Of a stretch of DNA of 34,766 bases, positions 1 to 6,854 are shown piece after piece. The position numbers were made by a program, and so were the translations under genes. The notes below the pieces were generated by a model that was not told the DNA's origin, did no database searches, and was given only the letters and a program-made list of their open reading frames with translations. This DNA is from an uncultured Clostridia bacterium (lineage in GTDB: Bacteria > Bacillota > Clostridia > Christensenellales > Aristaeellaceae). Within the stretch, counting starts at the first letter, position 1. Every line of letters starts with the position of its first letter. The DNA is taken from contig CAMVFE010000023.1 in NCBI GenBank assembly GCA_947166705.1, forward strand, positions 1-34,766, read 5' to 3'.

Positions 1-1
1 T

Positions 2-40
2 CCCATCGACGGTGGCTTCTCCGCCTATTCCGGCGTGTAA
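2..40 (+). CDS. C-terminal end of SDR-family oxidoreductase (partial)
   Basis: The first bases read, in frame 2, PIDGGFSAYSGV followed by a TAA stop. A short DGG(F/W)xAYxG ending is typical of the C-terminus of classical short-chain dehydrogenases/reductases, where it follows the last strand of the Rossmann fold. Only 12 residues are inside the window, so substrate and cofactor cannot be told. The gene would converge with the alpha/beta hydrolase that lies on the opposite strand. What else: any protein with the same tail, but the match in sequence and in position before a stop is good. Confidence 0.55.
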   Translation, partial: PIDGGFSAYSGV

Positions 41-57
41 ACGGGTAAAAACAGAAA

Positions 58-162
58 TCTTATCCTGCAAATTGATACAGTGCGTTGCATGAGCGTTTCG
101 AGAGTGAACCCCGAGTACCGAAAAATGGCCGTCCGAGGAATTCTTATCTTGTAAATTGATAC
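58..162 (+). repeat. pair of 21-bp imperfect direct repeats, 84 bp apart
   Basis: Positions 58-78 and 142-162 are identical at 19 of 21 bases (two C/T differences); both end in AAATTGATAC and contain TATC...GATA arms. The start-to-start distance is 84 bp, about eight helical turns. They lie between two convergent gene ends (SDR and hydrolase), where no gene is visible. Function unknown; could be a protein-binding pair or what is left of a tandem duplication. Confidence 0.6.
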
Positions 163-167
163 CATCC

Positions 168-926
168 TCAAACTGGAATTTTCCCGCCCTGAACGATTTC
201 TCGTATAAAGTCAGCATAGCAGGCCGCATGGTTGATCGAGAATTCACCGTGCCTGAGGCCGGGCAGACGGTGCAGCCTGCAGGCCGGGCGCATCCTGCAG
301 ATGGCTTCTGCTGAGCGCAGGATGACGCGGGTTTCCTTTTCCCCGACACATATATGCACCTCCGCGGCAGCCTCCGGGAATGCATCCTTCAGTGCATAGG
401 ATGTGTTCGCCCTCAGAAAAGCAATCATGTCCTGCTTCCGGATCCGGCAGGTATCCCGGTAATAGTCTTCAAACAGTTCCGGCTTGATGTGCAGGGATTG
501 AAACTGCAGCCGGGCAAAGCTTCTGCGCCTGATCAGCCCGTAGCTGCTCCCGAAGGCAGGCGCGATCAGGGCATGGGTCAGCTTTGACGGAATGACGGCG
601 GCGCTCTCAACTAATGCATGGGAGCAGAGGTCTTTGCGCTGCGACAGCATTTCAAGCAAAACCTGTCCGCCCAGAGAAAGACCTCCGATCAGGGAAGCGG
701 AGCCACCCAGCTGTTCGTCGATGAAAGAGATGATCCCGGAGGCGTTTTCCTCAATCGATGTAAAGGGACGATCACTCCCTGCGTGTCCGTCCAGGATGGG
801 CAGGATGATGCGGAACCGATCCTGCAGAAGCTCGGCTGCTTCCCGATAGTTCCACCATGACAGTCCGCCGCCGTGGAGCAGAAGGATTGCGGGATTCTGC
901 TTCTGCCCATATTCCTGAAACTTCAT
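168..926 (-). CDS. alpha/beta hydrolase
   Basis: A protein of 252 residues of the alpha/beta hydrolase fold, probably a soluble cytoplasmic esterase, lipase-like or C-C hydrolase. Visible marks are the oxyanion-hole motif HGGG near residue 18, the nucleophile elbow GLSLGG near residue 82 with Ser as nucleophile, and a C-terminal LRHGEF segment that supplies the catalytic His; the acid residue is probably in the VGEKET segment. The substrate cannot be told. An in-frame GTG lies nine bases upstream at 935, but GAGGTG sits eight bases before the ATG at 926, which decides the start. A sigma-A promoter (978-1007) precedes it, so it is probably a single-gene unit. Confidence 0.85.
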   Translation of the reverse strand: MKFQEYGQKQNPAILLLHGGGLSWWNYREAAELLQDRFRIILPILDGHAGSDRPFTSIEENASGIISFIDEQLGGSASLIGGLSLGGQVLLEMLSQRKDLCSHALVESAAVIPSKLTHALIAPAFGSSYGLIRRRSFARLQFQSLHIKPELFEDYYRDTCRIRKQDMIAFLRANTSYALKDAFPEAAAEVHICVGEKETRVILRSAEAICRMRPACRLHRLPGLRHGEFSINHAACYADFIREIVQGGKIPV

Positions 927-977
927 GGAGTTCACACCTCACCGAATCCCGATATGACGGCCTCTTCGATCAAACCC

Positions 978-1007
978 ATTATAGGCTGAGCATGAGCTTA
1001 CTATCAA
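978..1007 (-). promoter_or_regulatory. sigma-A type promoter of the alpha/beta hydrolase gene
   Basis: On the minus strand TTGATA (1002-1007), an 18-bp spacer and a perfect TATAAT (978-983) precede the hydrolase start by about 50 bases. Confidence 0.65.
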
Positions 1008-1034
1008 GCCCATACCTGTTGTTTCGCCGCAAAC

Positions 1035-1063
1035 GGAAAAACTCCTGTCAATGCGACAGGAGT
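1035..1063 (-). terminator. Rho-independent terminator (minus strand)
   Basis: A perfect 9-bp stem (ACTCCTGTC / GACAGGAGT, 1041-1049 with 1055-1063) closes a 5-base loop and is followed on the minus strand by TTTTCC. It stands upstream of the hydrolase promoter and downstream of the small 41-codon frame at 1096-1221, so it separates the two units. Confidence 0.75.
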
Positions 1064-1095
1064 GAAGGTGGATCGGGCCATCAGATTCCAATAGA

Positions 1096-1221
1096 TCAGG
1101 AGATACATGGCTCAGCATCCATAAATGAGTTGAAAAGCCTGATAATGGGCTTCTTCGCCACCTTATACAATAACGTGCCTGCCGCGTTTCCGATAAGCGG
1201 CCCCACTTTGTATGGCATCAT
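1096..1221 (-). CDS. possible small protein (41 aa), unrecognised
   Basis: A 41-codon frame beginning with two Met codons encodes a short basic peptide with an amphipathic or weakly hydrophobic middle (GPLIGNAAGTLLYKVAKKP) and a C-terminal Cys near residue 39. It has a purine-rich site AAAGGGGA about ten bases before the start and a strong minus-strand terminator 33 bases after its stop. It lies between the terminator of the feo operon and this second terminator, so a separate short transcript is likely. I do not recognise the family; the transcript could instead be a non-coding RNA. Two hairpins lie just upstream (1254-1268 and 1272-1299). Confidence 0.35.
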   Translation of the reverse strand: MMPYKVGPLIGNAAGTLLYKVAKKPIIRLFNSFMDAEPCIS

Positions 1222-1365
1222 TTCAAACAGTCCCCTTTCATATCTTCTTCGTCACCGCAATCTGCGGTTTACCGGATCAGAGCCACGGGAGCGATCCGGG
1301 CTTCATTACAGAAGGAAGATGAGCCCCAGGAACATAATAACCTGACATTTTCATCAAAGCCGAAG

Positions 1366-1397
1366 GAAAAAGGAGGCACGCAGCCCCGTGCCTCCTT
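1366..1397 (-). terminator. Rho-independent terminator of the feo operon
   Basis: A perfect 11-bp stem (AAGGAGGCACG / CGTGCCTCCTT, 1370-1380 with 1387-1397) with a six-base loop is followed on the minus strand by a T-rich run. It begins five bases after the stop codon of the FeoB-associated peptide. Confidence 0.9.
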
Positions 1398-1401
1398 CCG
1401 G

Positions 1402-1575
1402 TTACGGCTGCCTGTGGCAGGATCCCGCCATGGGACAGCTGCCGCAGCTGCAGCCGCAGGATGATTTCCCCTGCCGCCTGTCCTTTCTCAGCTGAAGGAT
1501 AATGGCTGTGACAACCCCGATCAGAACGAGCGTAACAAGAATGGTTCCCGCATGCTTTGCAATGATCTCCGGCAT
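1402..1575 (-). CDS. FeoB-associated Cys-rich membrane protein
   Basis: A 57-residue protein with one N-terminal membrane helix (about residues 9-28, GTILVTLVLIGVVTAIIL), a basic stretch (RKDRRQGK) and a Cys-rich tail, CGCSCGSCP followed by another Cys near residue 53. This matches the small FeoB-associated Cys-rich membrane protein family found directly after feoB in many Firmicutes, where an accessory role at the inner face of the ferrous-iron channel is assumed but not proven. The start is four bases after the feoB stop, so translation is probably coupled, and the operon terminator follows at once. The basic residues after the helix place the Cys tail in the cytoplasm. Confidence 0.85.
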   Translation of the reverse strand: MPEIIAKHAGTILVTLVLIGVVTAIILQLRKDRRQGKSSCGCSCGSCPMAGSCHRQP

Positions 1576-1579
1576 TTTT

Positions 1580-4042
1580 TCACACTTTCCGGGTCAGCCT
1601 GGCGGCCTCATGGTACTTCTTGAAGAACAGCATGTAGATCATCGCGCCCAGCACGGCCACCGCCGCGATCAGGCCGGGAACGTTTACACGGCCCGTGAAA
1701 AGCAGGCCGAACTGATTGATCATCAGCGCAACGGCATAGGCAAACGCGCACTGATAGCCAATCGCGAACCAGGTCCATCCGGCGTTGTTCATTTCCCGCT
1801 TGATGGCGCCGATCGCGGCGAAGCAGGGAGCGCACAGCAGATTAAAGACCAGGAAGGCATAGGCGGCAATGCCGGAGAATGACGCGGCCAGGTTGGCGTA
1901 GGTTTCCGTACCGCCGTAGAGGATCCCCATCGTGCCCACGATGTTCTCCTTGGCGATCAGGCCGGTGATGGACGCGACCGTCGCCTGCCAGGTGCCGAAT
2001 CCCAGCGGTTTGAAGATCCAAGCGATCAGTCCGCCGAATCCGGCCAGAATGGACAGCTCCAGTTCCTCCTCCTCCAGCATCCGGAAAGTGCCGTCCGCTA
2101 CGCCGAACCGGCTCAGGAACCAGACCAGGATGGTAGAGAGCAGAATGATGGTCCCGGCCTTTTTGATAAAGCTCCAGCCGCGTTCCCACATGGAGCGGAG
2201 CACGTTTCCGGCGGTCGGCCAGTGATAGGCCGGCAGTTCCATCACGAAGGGGGCAGGCTCTCCGGCAAATCGTCTGGTCTTCTTCAGCATGATGCCGCTG
2301 ACAATGATCGCCGCCATCCCGATGAAGTACGCGCTCGTGGCGACCCAGGCCGACTTGTGGAAAACAGCGCCGGCGATCATGGCAATGAAAGGTACTTTCG
2401 CGCTGCAGGGAATGAACGTGGTGGTCATGATGGTCATGCGCCGGTCGCGCTCGTTCTCAATGGTTCGGGAGGCCATAATGCCGGGCACCCCGCATCCCAC
2501 GCCGATCAGCATGGGGATGAAGGATTTGCCGGACAGGCCGAACTTGCGGAAAATCCGGTCCAGTACGAAAGCGATACGCGCCATATATCCACAGGCCTCC
2601 AGGAAGGCCAGCAGCAGGAACAGGACCAGCATCTGGGGCACAAAGCCCAGCACCGCGCCCACGCCTGCGACAATGCCGTCCAGAATCAGGCCCTTCAGCC
2701 AGTCCGCCGTTCCGATTCTGTCCAGGGCGCGTTCAACCAGCGCCGGGATCCCGGGTACCCAGGTGCCGTAATCGGCCGGATCGGGCGCGCCGACATCGGA
2801 TTTGTAGTCCTCCCCGGTGCTCAGATATTCCGCCGCGGCAGCCTCCAGATCCGCCTTCCCGGTACCGGGATGCTCCTCGACGGCCAGGTTTTCCTCATCC
2901 TGCGTGATGTAGGTCACGCTGGCGTCGTCGGGTGTCGCGGCCAGGAGCGCTTTCAGGGATTCCTCGGGGTTTTCGCTATCGAACGCCACGCCGTACTGTT
3001 CCGCGAAGGCCTCGATAATCTGATCCGTGTCGCCGTAGCGTTCTGCCGCCGCCTCATAGGCCGCGGTACCGTTGCCGAACAGGTGATAGCCGTCTCCGAA
3101 CAGCCCGTCGTTGGCCCAGTCCGTCGCGGGTGCGCCGACAGCCACCATGGCAATCCAGTAAACCGCGAACATGACCAGCGCGAAGATGGGAAGCCCCAGC
3201 CACCGGTTCGTAACCACCCTGTCAATCCTGTCGGATGTGCTCAGGCCGCCCGCGTTGTGCTTGCGGTAGCAGGACCTGATCACCTCCGAGATGTAAACGT
3301 ACCGCTCGTTGGTGATGATGCTCTCCGCATCATCGTCCAGTTCCTTCTCTGCGGCGGCGATGTCAGCCTCGATGTGCTGCCTGGTCTCGGCAGGAATGCT
3401 GAGCTGCTCAAGCACCTTGTCGTCCCGTTCAAACACCTTGATGGCATACCAGCGCTGCTGTTCTTCCGGCATCCCGTGCACGGCAGCTTCTTCGATATGC
3501 GCAAGCGCATGCTCCACCGGTCCGGAGAAGGTGTGCTGCGGGATGGTTTTTCCTCCCTCGGCCGCCTGAATCGCCGCTTCCGCGGCCTCCGTAACGCCCG
3601 TTCCCTTCAGCGCGGAAATCTCTGTCACCCTGCAGCCCAGCTGTCTGGAAAGCTCGTCGGTGTTCAGCTTGTCGCCGTTTTTCCTGACCACATCCATCAT
3701 ATTGATGGCCACGACGACCGGGATTCCCAGCTCCACCAGCTGGGTGGTGAGATACAGGTTGCGCTCGAGGTTTGTGCCGTCAATGATATTCAGGATGGCA
3801 TCCGGCCGCTCGTTGATCAGGTAATTCCGTGCAACGACTTCTTCCAGCGTATAGGGGGACAGGCTGTAAATGCCCGGCAGGTCGGTGATAACAACGCCCT
3901 CATGCTTCCGAAGCCTGCCTTCCTTTTTCTCCACGGTTACTCCGGGCCAGTTGCCCACAAACTGATTGGAGCCGGTCAGGGCATTGAACAGCGTGGTTTT
4001 TCCGCTGTTGGGATTGCCCGCCAGGGCAATGCGGATATTCAT
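1580..4042 (-). CDS. feoB: ferrous iron transport protein B
   Basis: FeoB, 820 residues, the GTP-dependent Fe(II) transporter of the cytoplasmic membrane. The N-terminal G domain shows G1 GNPNSGKT (residues 9-16), G3 DLPG near 54 and G4 NMMD near 120. A helical linker follows, then the first membrane helix (about 283-303) and the polytopic core with the Gate-type segments and conserved Cys-containing stretches (VGCGVPGIMASR; FIPCSAKVPF; LLCAPC). Between the first helix and the rest lies an acidic segment of about 130 residues (about 305-434, rich in Asp, Glu and Ala) that is far longer than the loop in E. coli FeoB. The start has GGGAGGA nine bases upstream. It follows two feoA genes and is followed by the Cys-rich peptide. 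Confidence 0.97.
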   Translation of the reverse strand: MNIRIALAGNPNSGKTTLFNALTGSNQFVGNWPGVTVEKKEGRLRKHEGVVITDLPGIYSLSPYTLEEVVARNYLINERPDAILNIIDGTNLERNLYLTTQLVELGIPVVVAINMMDVVRKNGDKLNTDELSRQLGCRVTEISALKGTGVTEAAEAAIQAAEGGKTIPQHTFSGPVEHALAHIEEAAVHGMPEEQQRWYAIKVFERDDKVLEQLSIPAETRQHIEADIAAAEKELDDDAESIITNERYVYISEVIRSCYRKHNAGGLSTSDRIDRVVTNRWLGLPIFALVMFAVYWIAMVAVGAPATDWANDGLFGDGYHLFGNGTAAYEAAAERYGDTDQIIEAFAEQYGVAFDSENPEESLKALLAATPDDASVTYITQDEENLAVEEHPGTGKADLEAAAAEYLSTGEDYKSDVGAPDPADYGTWVPGIPALVERALDRIGTADWLKGLILDGIVAGVGAVLGFVPQMLVLFLLLAFLEACGYMARIAFVLDRIFRKFGLSGKSFIPMLIGVGCGVPGIMASRTIENERDRRMTIMTTTFIPCSAKVPFIAMIAGAVFHKSAWVATSAYFIGMAAIIVSGIMLKKTRRFAGEPAPFVMELPAYHWPTAGNVLRSMWERGWSFIKKAGTIILLSTILVWFLSRFGVADGTFRMLEEEELELSILAGFGGLIAWIFKPLGFGTWQATVASITGLIAKENIVGTMGILYGGTETYANLAASFSGIAAYAFLVFNLLCAPCFAAIGAIKREMNNAGWTWFAIGYQCAFAYAVALMINQFGLLFTGRVNVPGLIAAVAVLGAMIYMLFFKKYHEAARLTRKV

Positions 4043-4102
4043 CGTGCATTCCTCCCGTTTATTGTAACTAATTTGTCATTGCTAACTCTATGGTAAAAAA
4101 AA

Positions 4103-4324
4103 TTATTCCACTTCAATGCTTTCGGCATCCGCCTTGCGCAGGGAGAGCTCATACCCGCGTACGGTAATCTCGATGGGGTCTCCCAGGGGCGCGACCTTCC
4201 TCACATAAATCTCCGCACCCTTCGTGATACCCATGTCCATAATCCTCCGCCTGACTGCCCCTTCGCCGTGGATTCTGACGACCTTCGCCCTGCTTCCGAC
4301 CGGAACTTCCCTCAGATTGTTCAT
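4103..4324 (-). CDS. feoA: ferrous iron transport protein A (second copy)
   Basis: A 73-residue FeoA: a small SH3-like beta-barrel protein that acts in the cytoplasm with FeoB. The family pattern is clear: LREVPVGSRAKVVRI, then RRRIMDMGITKGAEI and the final RGYELSLRKADAESIEV. It is separated by 14 bases from the other feoA and by 60 bases from feoB. That 60-base gap is AT-rich and holds a GTTAGC copy like the half-site in the operon operator. The start is preceded by GGAGGT. Confidence 0.93.
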   Translation of the reverse strand: MNNLREVPVGSRAKVVRIHGEGAVRRRIMDMGITKGAEIYVRKVAPLGDPIEITVRGYELSLRKADAESIEVE

Positions 4325-4338
4325 GTCCGCACCTCCAT

Positions 4339-4551
4339 TTATACCATAATCCTGCGCGCCATTTCCCCGTCAATGGCCACGCGTGATTCCTTCACTTTCA
4401 CAATCACATTCCCGTTCAGGGATGAAATGACGGTAGCCGTACCTCCCACGACGAAGCCCAGATTCTCCAGGTGTTTCCTTACCTCCGGGCTCCCGCCGAT
4501 CTTCCGGATCACCGATTCTTCACCCGGGTTTGCATAGTTTAATGGCATCAT
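4339..4551 (-). CDS. feoA: ferrous iron transport protein A (first copy)
   Basis: A 70-residue FeoA-domain protein, first gene of the operon. It has the FeoA pattern VRKHLENLGFVVGGTATVIS followed by NVIVKVKESRVAIDGEMARRIMV. It differs from the second copy in lacking its basic N-terminal loop, which fits the common Firmicutes layout of two dissimilar FeoA proteins before FeoB. GGAGGAG lies five bases before the first of two Met codons. Promoter and two palindromic operators lie 40-95 bases upstream. Confidence 0.9.
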   Translation of the reverse strand: MMPLNYANPGEESVIRKIGGSPEVRKHLENLGFVVGGTATVISSLNGNVIVKVKESRVAIDGEMARRIMV

Positions 4552-4593
4552 CCGATCTCCTCCAAGTTCACTCAGGTTTCCTGCATATCGGAC

Positions 4594-4609
4594 GTTAGCT
4601 CTTGCTAAC
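4594..4609. promoter_or_regulatory. palindromic operator at the feo transcription start
   Basis: A perfect inverted repeat, GTTAGC-4-GCTAAC, lies just downstream of the -10 box, over the expected transcription start. Its arms resemble the second palindrome (TTAGGC/GCCTAA) 29 bp upstream, centre to centre. The likely ligand is an iron-responsive repressor of the DtxR/IdeR type. Confidence 0.6.
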
Positions 4610-4616
4610 TATTGGA

Positions 4617-4645
4617 ATTATAATTAGGCTTGCCTAACTTGTCAA
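4617..4645 (-). promoter_or_regulatory. promoter of the feo operon
   Basis: On the minus strand a perfect TTGACA (4640-4645), 17-bp spacer and perfect TATAAT (4617-4622). Such a consensus promoter needs repression, which fits the two palindromes over its spacer and start site. Confidence 0.9.
4624..4637. promoter_or_regulatory. iron-box-like operator inside the feo promoter spacer
   Basis: TTAGGC-TT-GCCTAA, a perfect inverted repeat between -35 and -10. It resembles the known DtxR/IdeR box (TTAGGTTAGCCTAACCTAA), so a DtxR-family Fe(II) repressor is the best guess. A Fur box would look different (GATAAT units). Confidence 0.65.
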
Positions 4646-4798
4646 GAGGTTTCTTCGCTGTTCTGTTCCGTTTTTGCCCGTAATATGTTTCCCCGTGATC
4701 TTTTATATTATTCGGAATGACCCGGCCTCATCAGGGCATCCCGCCCGGAATCCCGTCTGAAGGCGCGGCCTGCCTTTTTCCGCGGTGCCGGGATCCCT

Positions 4799-5383
4799 TC
4801 ACCCCCGGATATTCTGCAGTCCCATCAGTCCCAGGCAGATCAGAAGCGTGCCGGCCAGCATGGCCAGGAATGACGCCGGCCATTTCCCTCCCCTGTTGAA
4901 GCCGTAGAAATCCTCCCAGCGTTTTCCCTCCGGCGCAAAGACGGTTCTGTAGAGATAGTACGGTCCGTACAGCGCCACGGGCAGCATGCCCCACAGGGCT
5001 TCTCCGAAGGCCATACCGCGCCTCTCCCAGAGCCCGAACGTCAGCAGGGCTGCCAGGGGGGTCAGCAGATGAAGAAAAAGCTCCGCTCCCTGAATCAGCT
5101 TCCGCAGGCCTCCCATTGTCGGCGCCAGGAACAGGAGTACCGTCATCATGGTCACGGTCACCGCCGCCGTTCCGATATATTTCAGCATCCGGAAAAGCCT
5201 GTTTTCCGGCGCAATGCACATAAGCAGCGCGGAAACAGCGCAAAGCACATTGCTCAGCGTGGTGAAGAAGCGGAAAGCGGCTTTCCCCCGTCCGGGATTC
5301 CATTTCCCGTTCTCCCGGAAAAAGCGGATCACCAGGACCAGCGTGACCGCAAAAATCATTCCATTGATCATTCTGTCCGTCAT
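4799..5383 (-). CDS. multi-pass membrane protein, Pr6Pr-like
   Basis: A 194-residue protein with about six membrane helices. The N-terminal half has the sequence FFTTLSNVLCAVSALL and a later helix with HLLTPLAALLTFGLWERR, which resemble the Pr6Pr family of small six-helix membrane proteins (FFTxxSN... and H...P...). The function of that family is not established. The start codon overlaps the stop of the HAD gene by four bases (ATGA), so the two are translationally coupled. No clear terminator is visible after it. Confidence 0.6.
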   Translation of the reverse strand: MTDRMINGMIFAVTLVLVIRFFRENGKWNPGRGKAAFRFFTTLSNVLCAVSALLMCIAPENRLFRMLKYIGTAAVTVTMMTVLLFLAPTMGGLRKLIQGAELFLHLLTPLAALLTFGLWERRGMAFGEALWGMLPVALYGPYYLYRTVFAPEGKRWEDFYGFNRGGKWPASFLAMLAGTLLICLGLMGLQNIRG

Positions 5384-6018
5384 ACGGCATGCTCCCCTTC
5401 CATCGTCAGGTCCTTCAGGCTTCGGATGATCCGGTCCTCCTGTCCCGTCGGAATCACACAGGAATCATCCGGCAGATACAGGACGGCCTGCACCCCGGCG
5501 TCCTTCGCGCAAAGCACGTCCAGCGACCTGTCCCCCACGTAGGCCGTATCCTTCCTGCCCAGGGCATATTTTTCCAGCAGATATTTTACGCCGTCCCCCG
5601 AAGGCTTCGGGCGGAATCCCTGATCATGCGTCACGATCTCCGCAAAAAAGGAGGCAATTCCGAGGCGGTCCAGCAGCGGCAGGGTGGATCCTCCCCTGTG
5701 CGTATAGACAAAATGCCTGGCTCCCTTTTTCCGCAGTGCTTCCAGCGTTTCCGCGGCGTCAGGGATCAGGGTGATTTCGTTCAGTTTCCGATGGCTGACC
5801 GCCCGGTACTCCCGGAACAGCTCCTCCGATTTCCTTCCGCTTTTCGCGGACAGGGCCCGGAGATATTCCGTGACGGATCCCCGCTTGACCGTCCTCATGA
5901 TCGTTTCAGCGGAATCCTCAGTCCCGCAGTTCCCGGCCACTTCCGAAAGGCTGGACACAATCGACCCGTAAGAGTCAAACAGGGTGCCGTCCAGATCCCA
6001 GATATATGCTTTCAGCAT
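5380..6018 (-). CDS. HAD-family hydrolase, phosphoglycolate-phosphatase-like
   Basis: A 212-residue soluble HAD phosphatase. Motif I is DLDGTLFDS (residues 8-16) with the nucleophile Asp8 and acid/base Asp10; motif II is the Thr in YTHRGG; motif III/IV are the KPSGDGVKYLLEKY lysine and YVGDRSLDVLCAKDAG with acidic pair. A helical cap lies between motifs I and II (subfamily I, as in Gph/PGMB). Substrate not told. GAGGG lies seven bases before the start. A weak promoter candidate (TTGACA at 6103-6108, 17 bp, GAGAAT) overlaps the livF terminator. It is the first of a two-gene unit with the membrane protein. Confidence 0.85.
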   Translation of the reverse strand: MLKAYIWDLDGTLFDSYGSIVSSLSEVAGNCGTEDSAETIMRTVKRGSVTEYLRALSAKSGRKSEELFREYRAVSHRKLNEITLIPDAAETLEALRKKGARHFVYTHRGGSTLPLLDRLGIASFFAEIVTHDQGFRPKPSGDGVKYLLEKYALGRKDTAYVGDRSLDVLCAKDAGVQAVLYLPDDSCVIPTGQEDRIIRSLKDLTMEGEHAV

Positions 6019-6056
6019 ATCCTTTCCCTCTTCTCTCCGTTCGCTTCACGGCAGGC

Positions 6057-6094
6057 AAAAAAAGGCCCGCCGGATTTTTATTCTCCCGCAGGCC
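6057..6094 (-). terminator. Rho-independent terminator after livF
   Basis: On the minus strand GGCCTGC pairs with GCGGGCC (with one G-T pair) around a loop of about 17 bases, and seven T follow (6057-6063 as A on the plus strand). It closes the liv operon. Confidence 0.65.
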
Positions 6095-6131
6095 CCGTAC
6101 TGTGTCAATCTTTTTTTGTCCGTTTCCGGCA

Positions 6132-6854
6132 TTACTTCTTGCTGCTTTTCCCCAGGTAGGCCTCCTGAATCGCCTCGCTGGAAAGCAGTTCCTCGCCCGT
6201 GCCGCTCATGGTAATCCGGCCCGTCTCCATCACATAGGCATAGTCGCAGGCGTGAAGCGCCGCGTTGGCATTCTGCTCAATCAGCAGCACGGTCATGCCC
6301 GTATCCTTCAAAGTCTGAATGATCCGGAAGATATCCTTCACCACCAGGGGCGCCAGCCCCAGGCTGGGCTCATCCATCATGATCAGCTTCGGCCGGGTCA
6401 TCATGGCCCTTCCCACCGCCAGCATCTGCTGCTCACCGCCGGAGAGCGTGCCTGCCAGCTGCCAGGAGCGCTCCTTCAGGCGGGGGAAGAGCTCATAGAC
6501 GTACTGGATATCCTCCTCGATGACGTCCCGGTCCTTCCGCAGGTAGGCGCCGATCCGCAGGTTTTCCAGCACCGTCAGGTTGGCGAAAACCCGGCGGCCT
6601 TCCGGCACCATGGCGATGCCGGTTTCCACAATCTTCTGGGTTCCGTAATCGGTGATGTCCCGGCCCTCAAAATAGATCCGGCCTTCCCGGCCCTTCACCA
6701 GGCCGGAGATGGTACGCAGGGTGGTGCTCTTGCCCGCGCCGTTGGCGCCGATCAGCGTCACGATCTGACCCTGCTCCACTTCGAAGGAGATGCCCTTCAA
6801 CGCTTCGATGCCGCCGTAGCTGACGACCAGATCCGTTACCTTCAGCAGGCTCAT
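6132..6854 (-). CDS. livF: branched-chain amino acid type ABC transporter, ATP-binding protein LivF
   Basis: A 240-residue ATPase of the HAAT family (LivF type). Walker A GANGAGKST (about residues 33-41), signature LSGGEQQ, Walker B LIMMDEPS and the switch His are replaced as usual by the family pattern ending in IEQNANAAL. It forms the cytoplasmic ATPase pair with LivG. Its start overlaps the livG stop by four bases. It is the last gene of the liv operon and is followed by a terminator. The true substrate may be branched-chain amino acids, other amino acids or urea; the sequence alone does not decide. Confidence 0.93.
   Translation of the reverse strand: MSLLKVTDLVVSYGGIEALKGISFEVEQGQIVTLIGANGAGKSTTLRTISGLVKGREGRIYFEGRDITDYGTQKIVETGIAMVPEGRRVFANLTVLENLRIGAYLRKDRDVIEEDIQYVYELFPRLKERSWQLAGTLSGGEQQMLAVGRAMMTRPKLIMMDEPSLGLAPLVVKDIFRIIQTLKDTGMTVLLIEQNANAALHACDYAYVMETGRITMSGTGEELLSSEAIQEAYLGKSSKK

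Noticed and set aside
58-162. CRISPR-like repeat
   Set aside because: Only two imperfect copies with an 84-base period and no cas genes in the window.
2222-4096. 624-codon open frame on the plus strand across feoB
   Set aside because: It is an antisense shadow of feoB, whose product is clear in every motif; no ribosome site and low-complexity His/Gly/Arg-rich translation.
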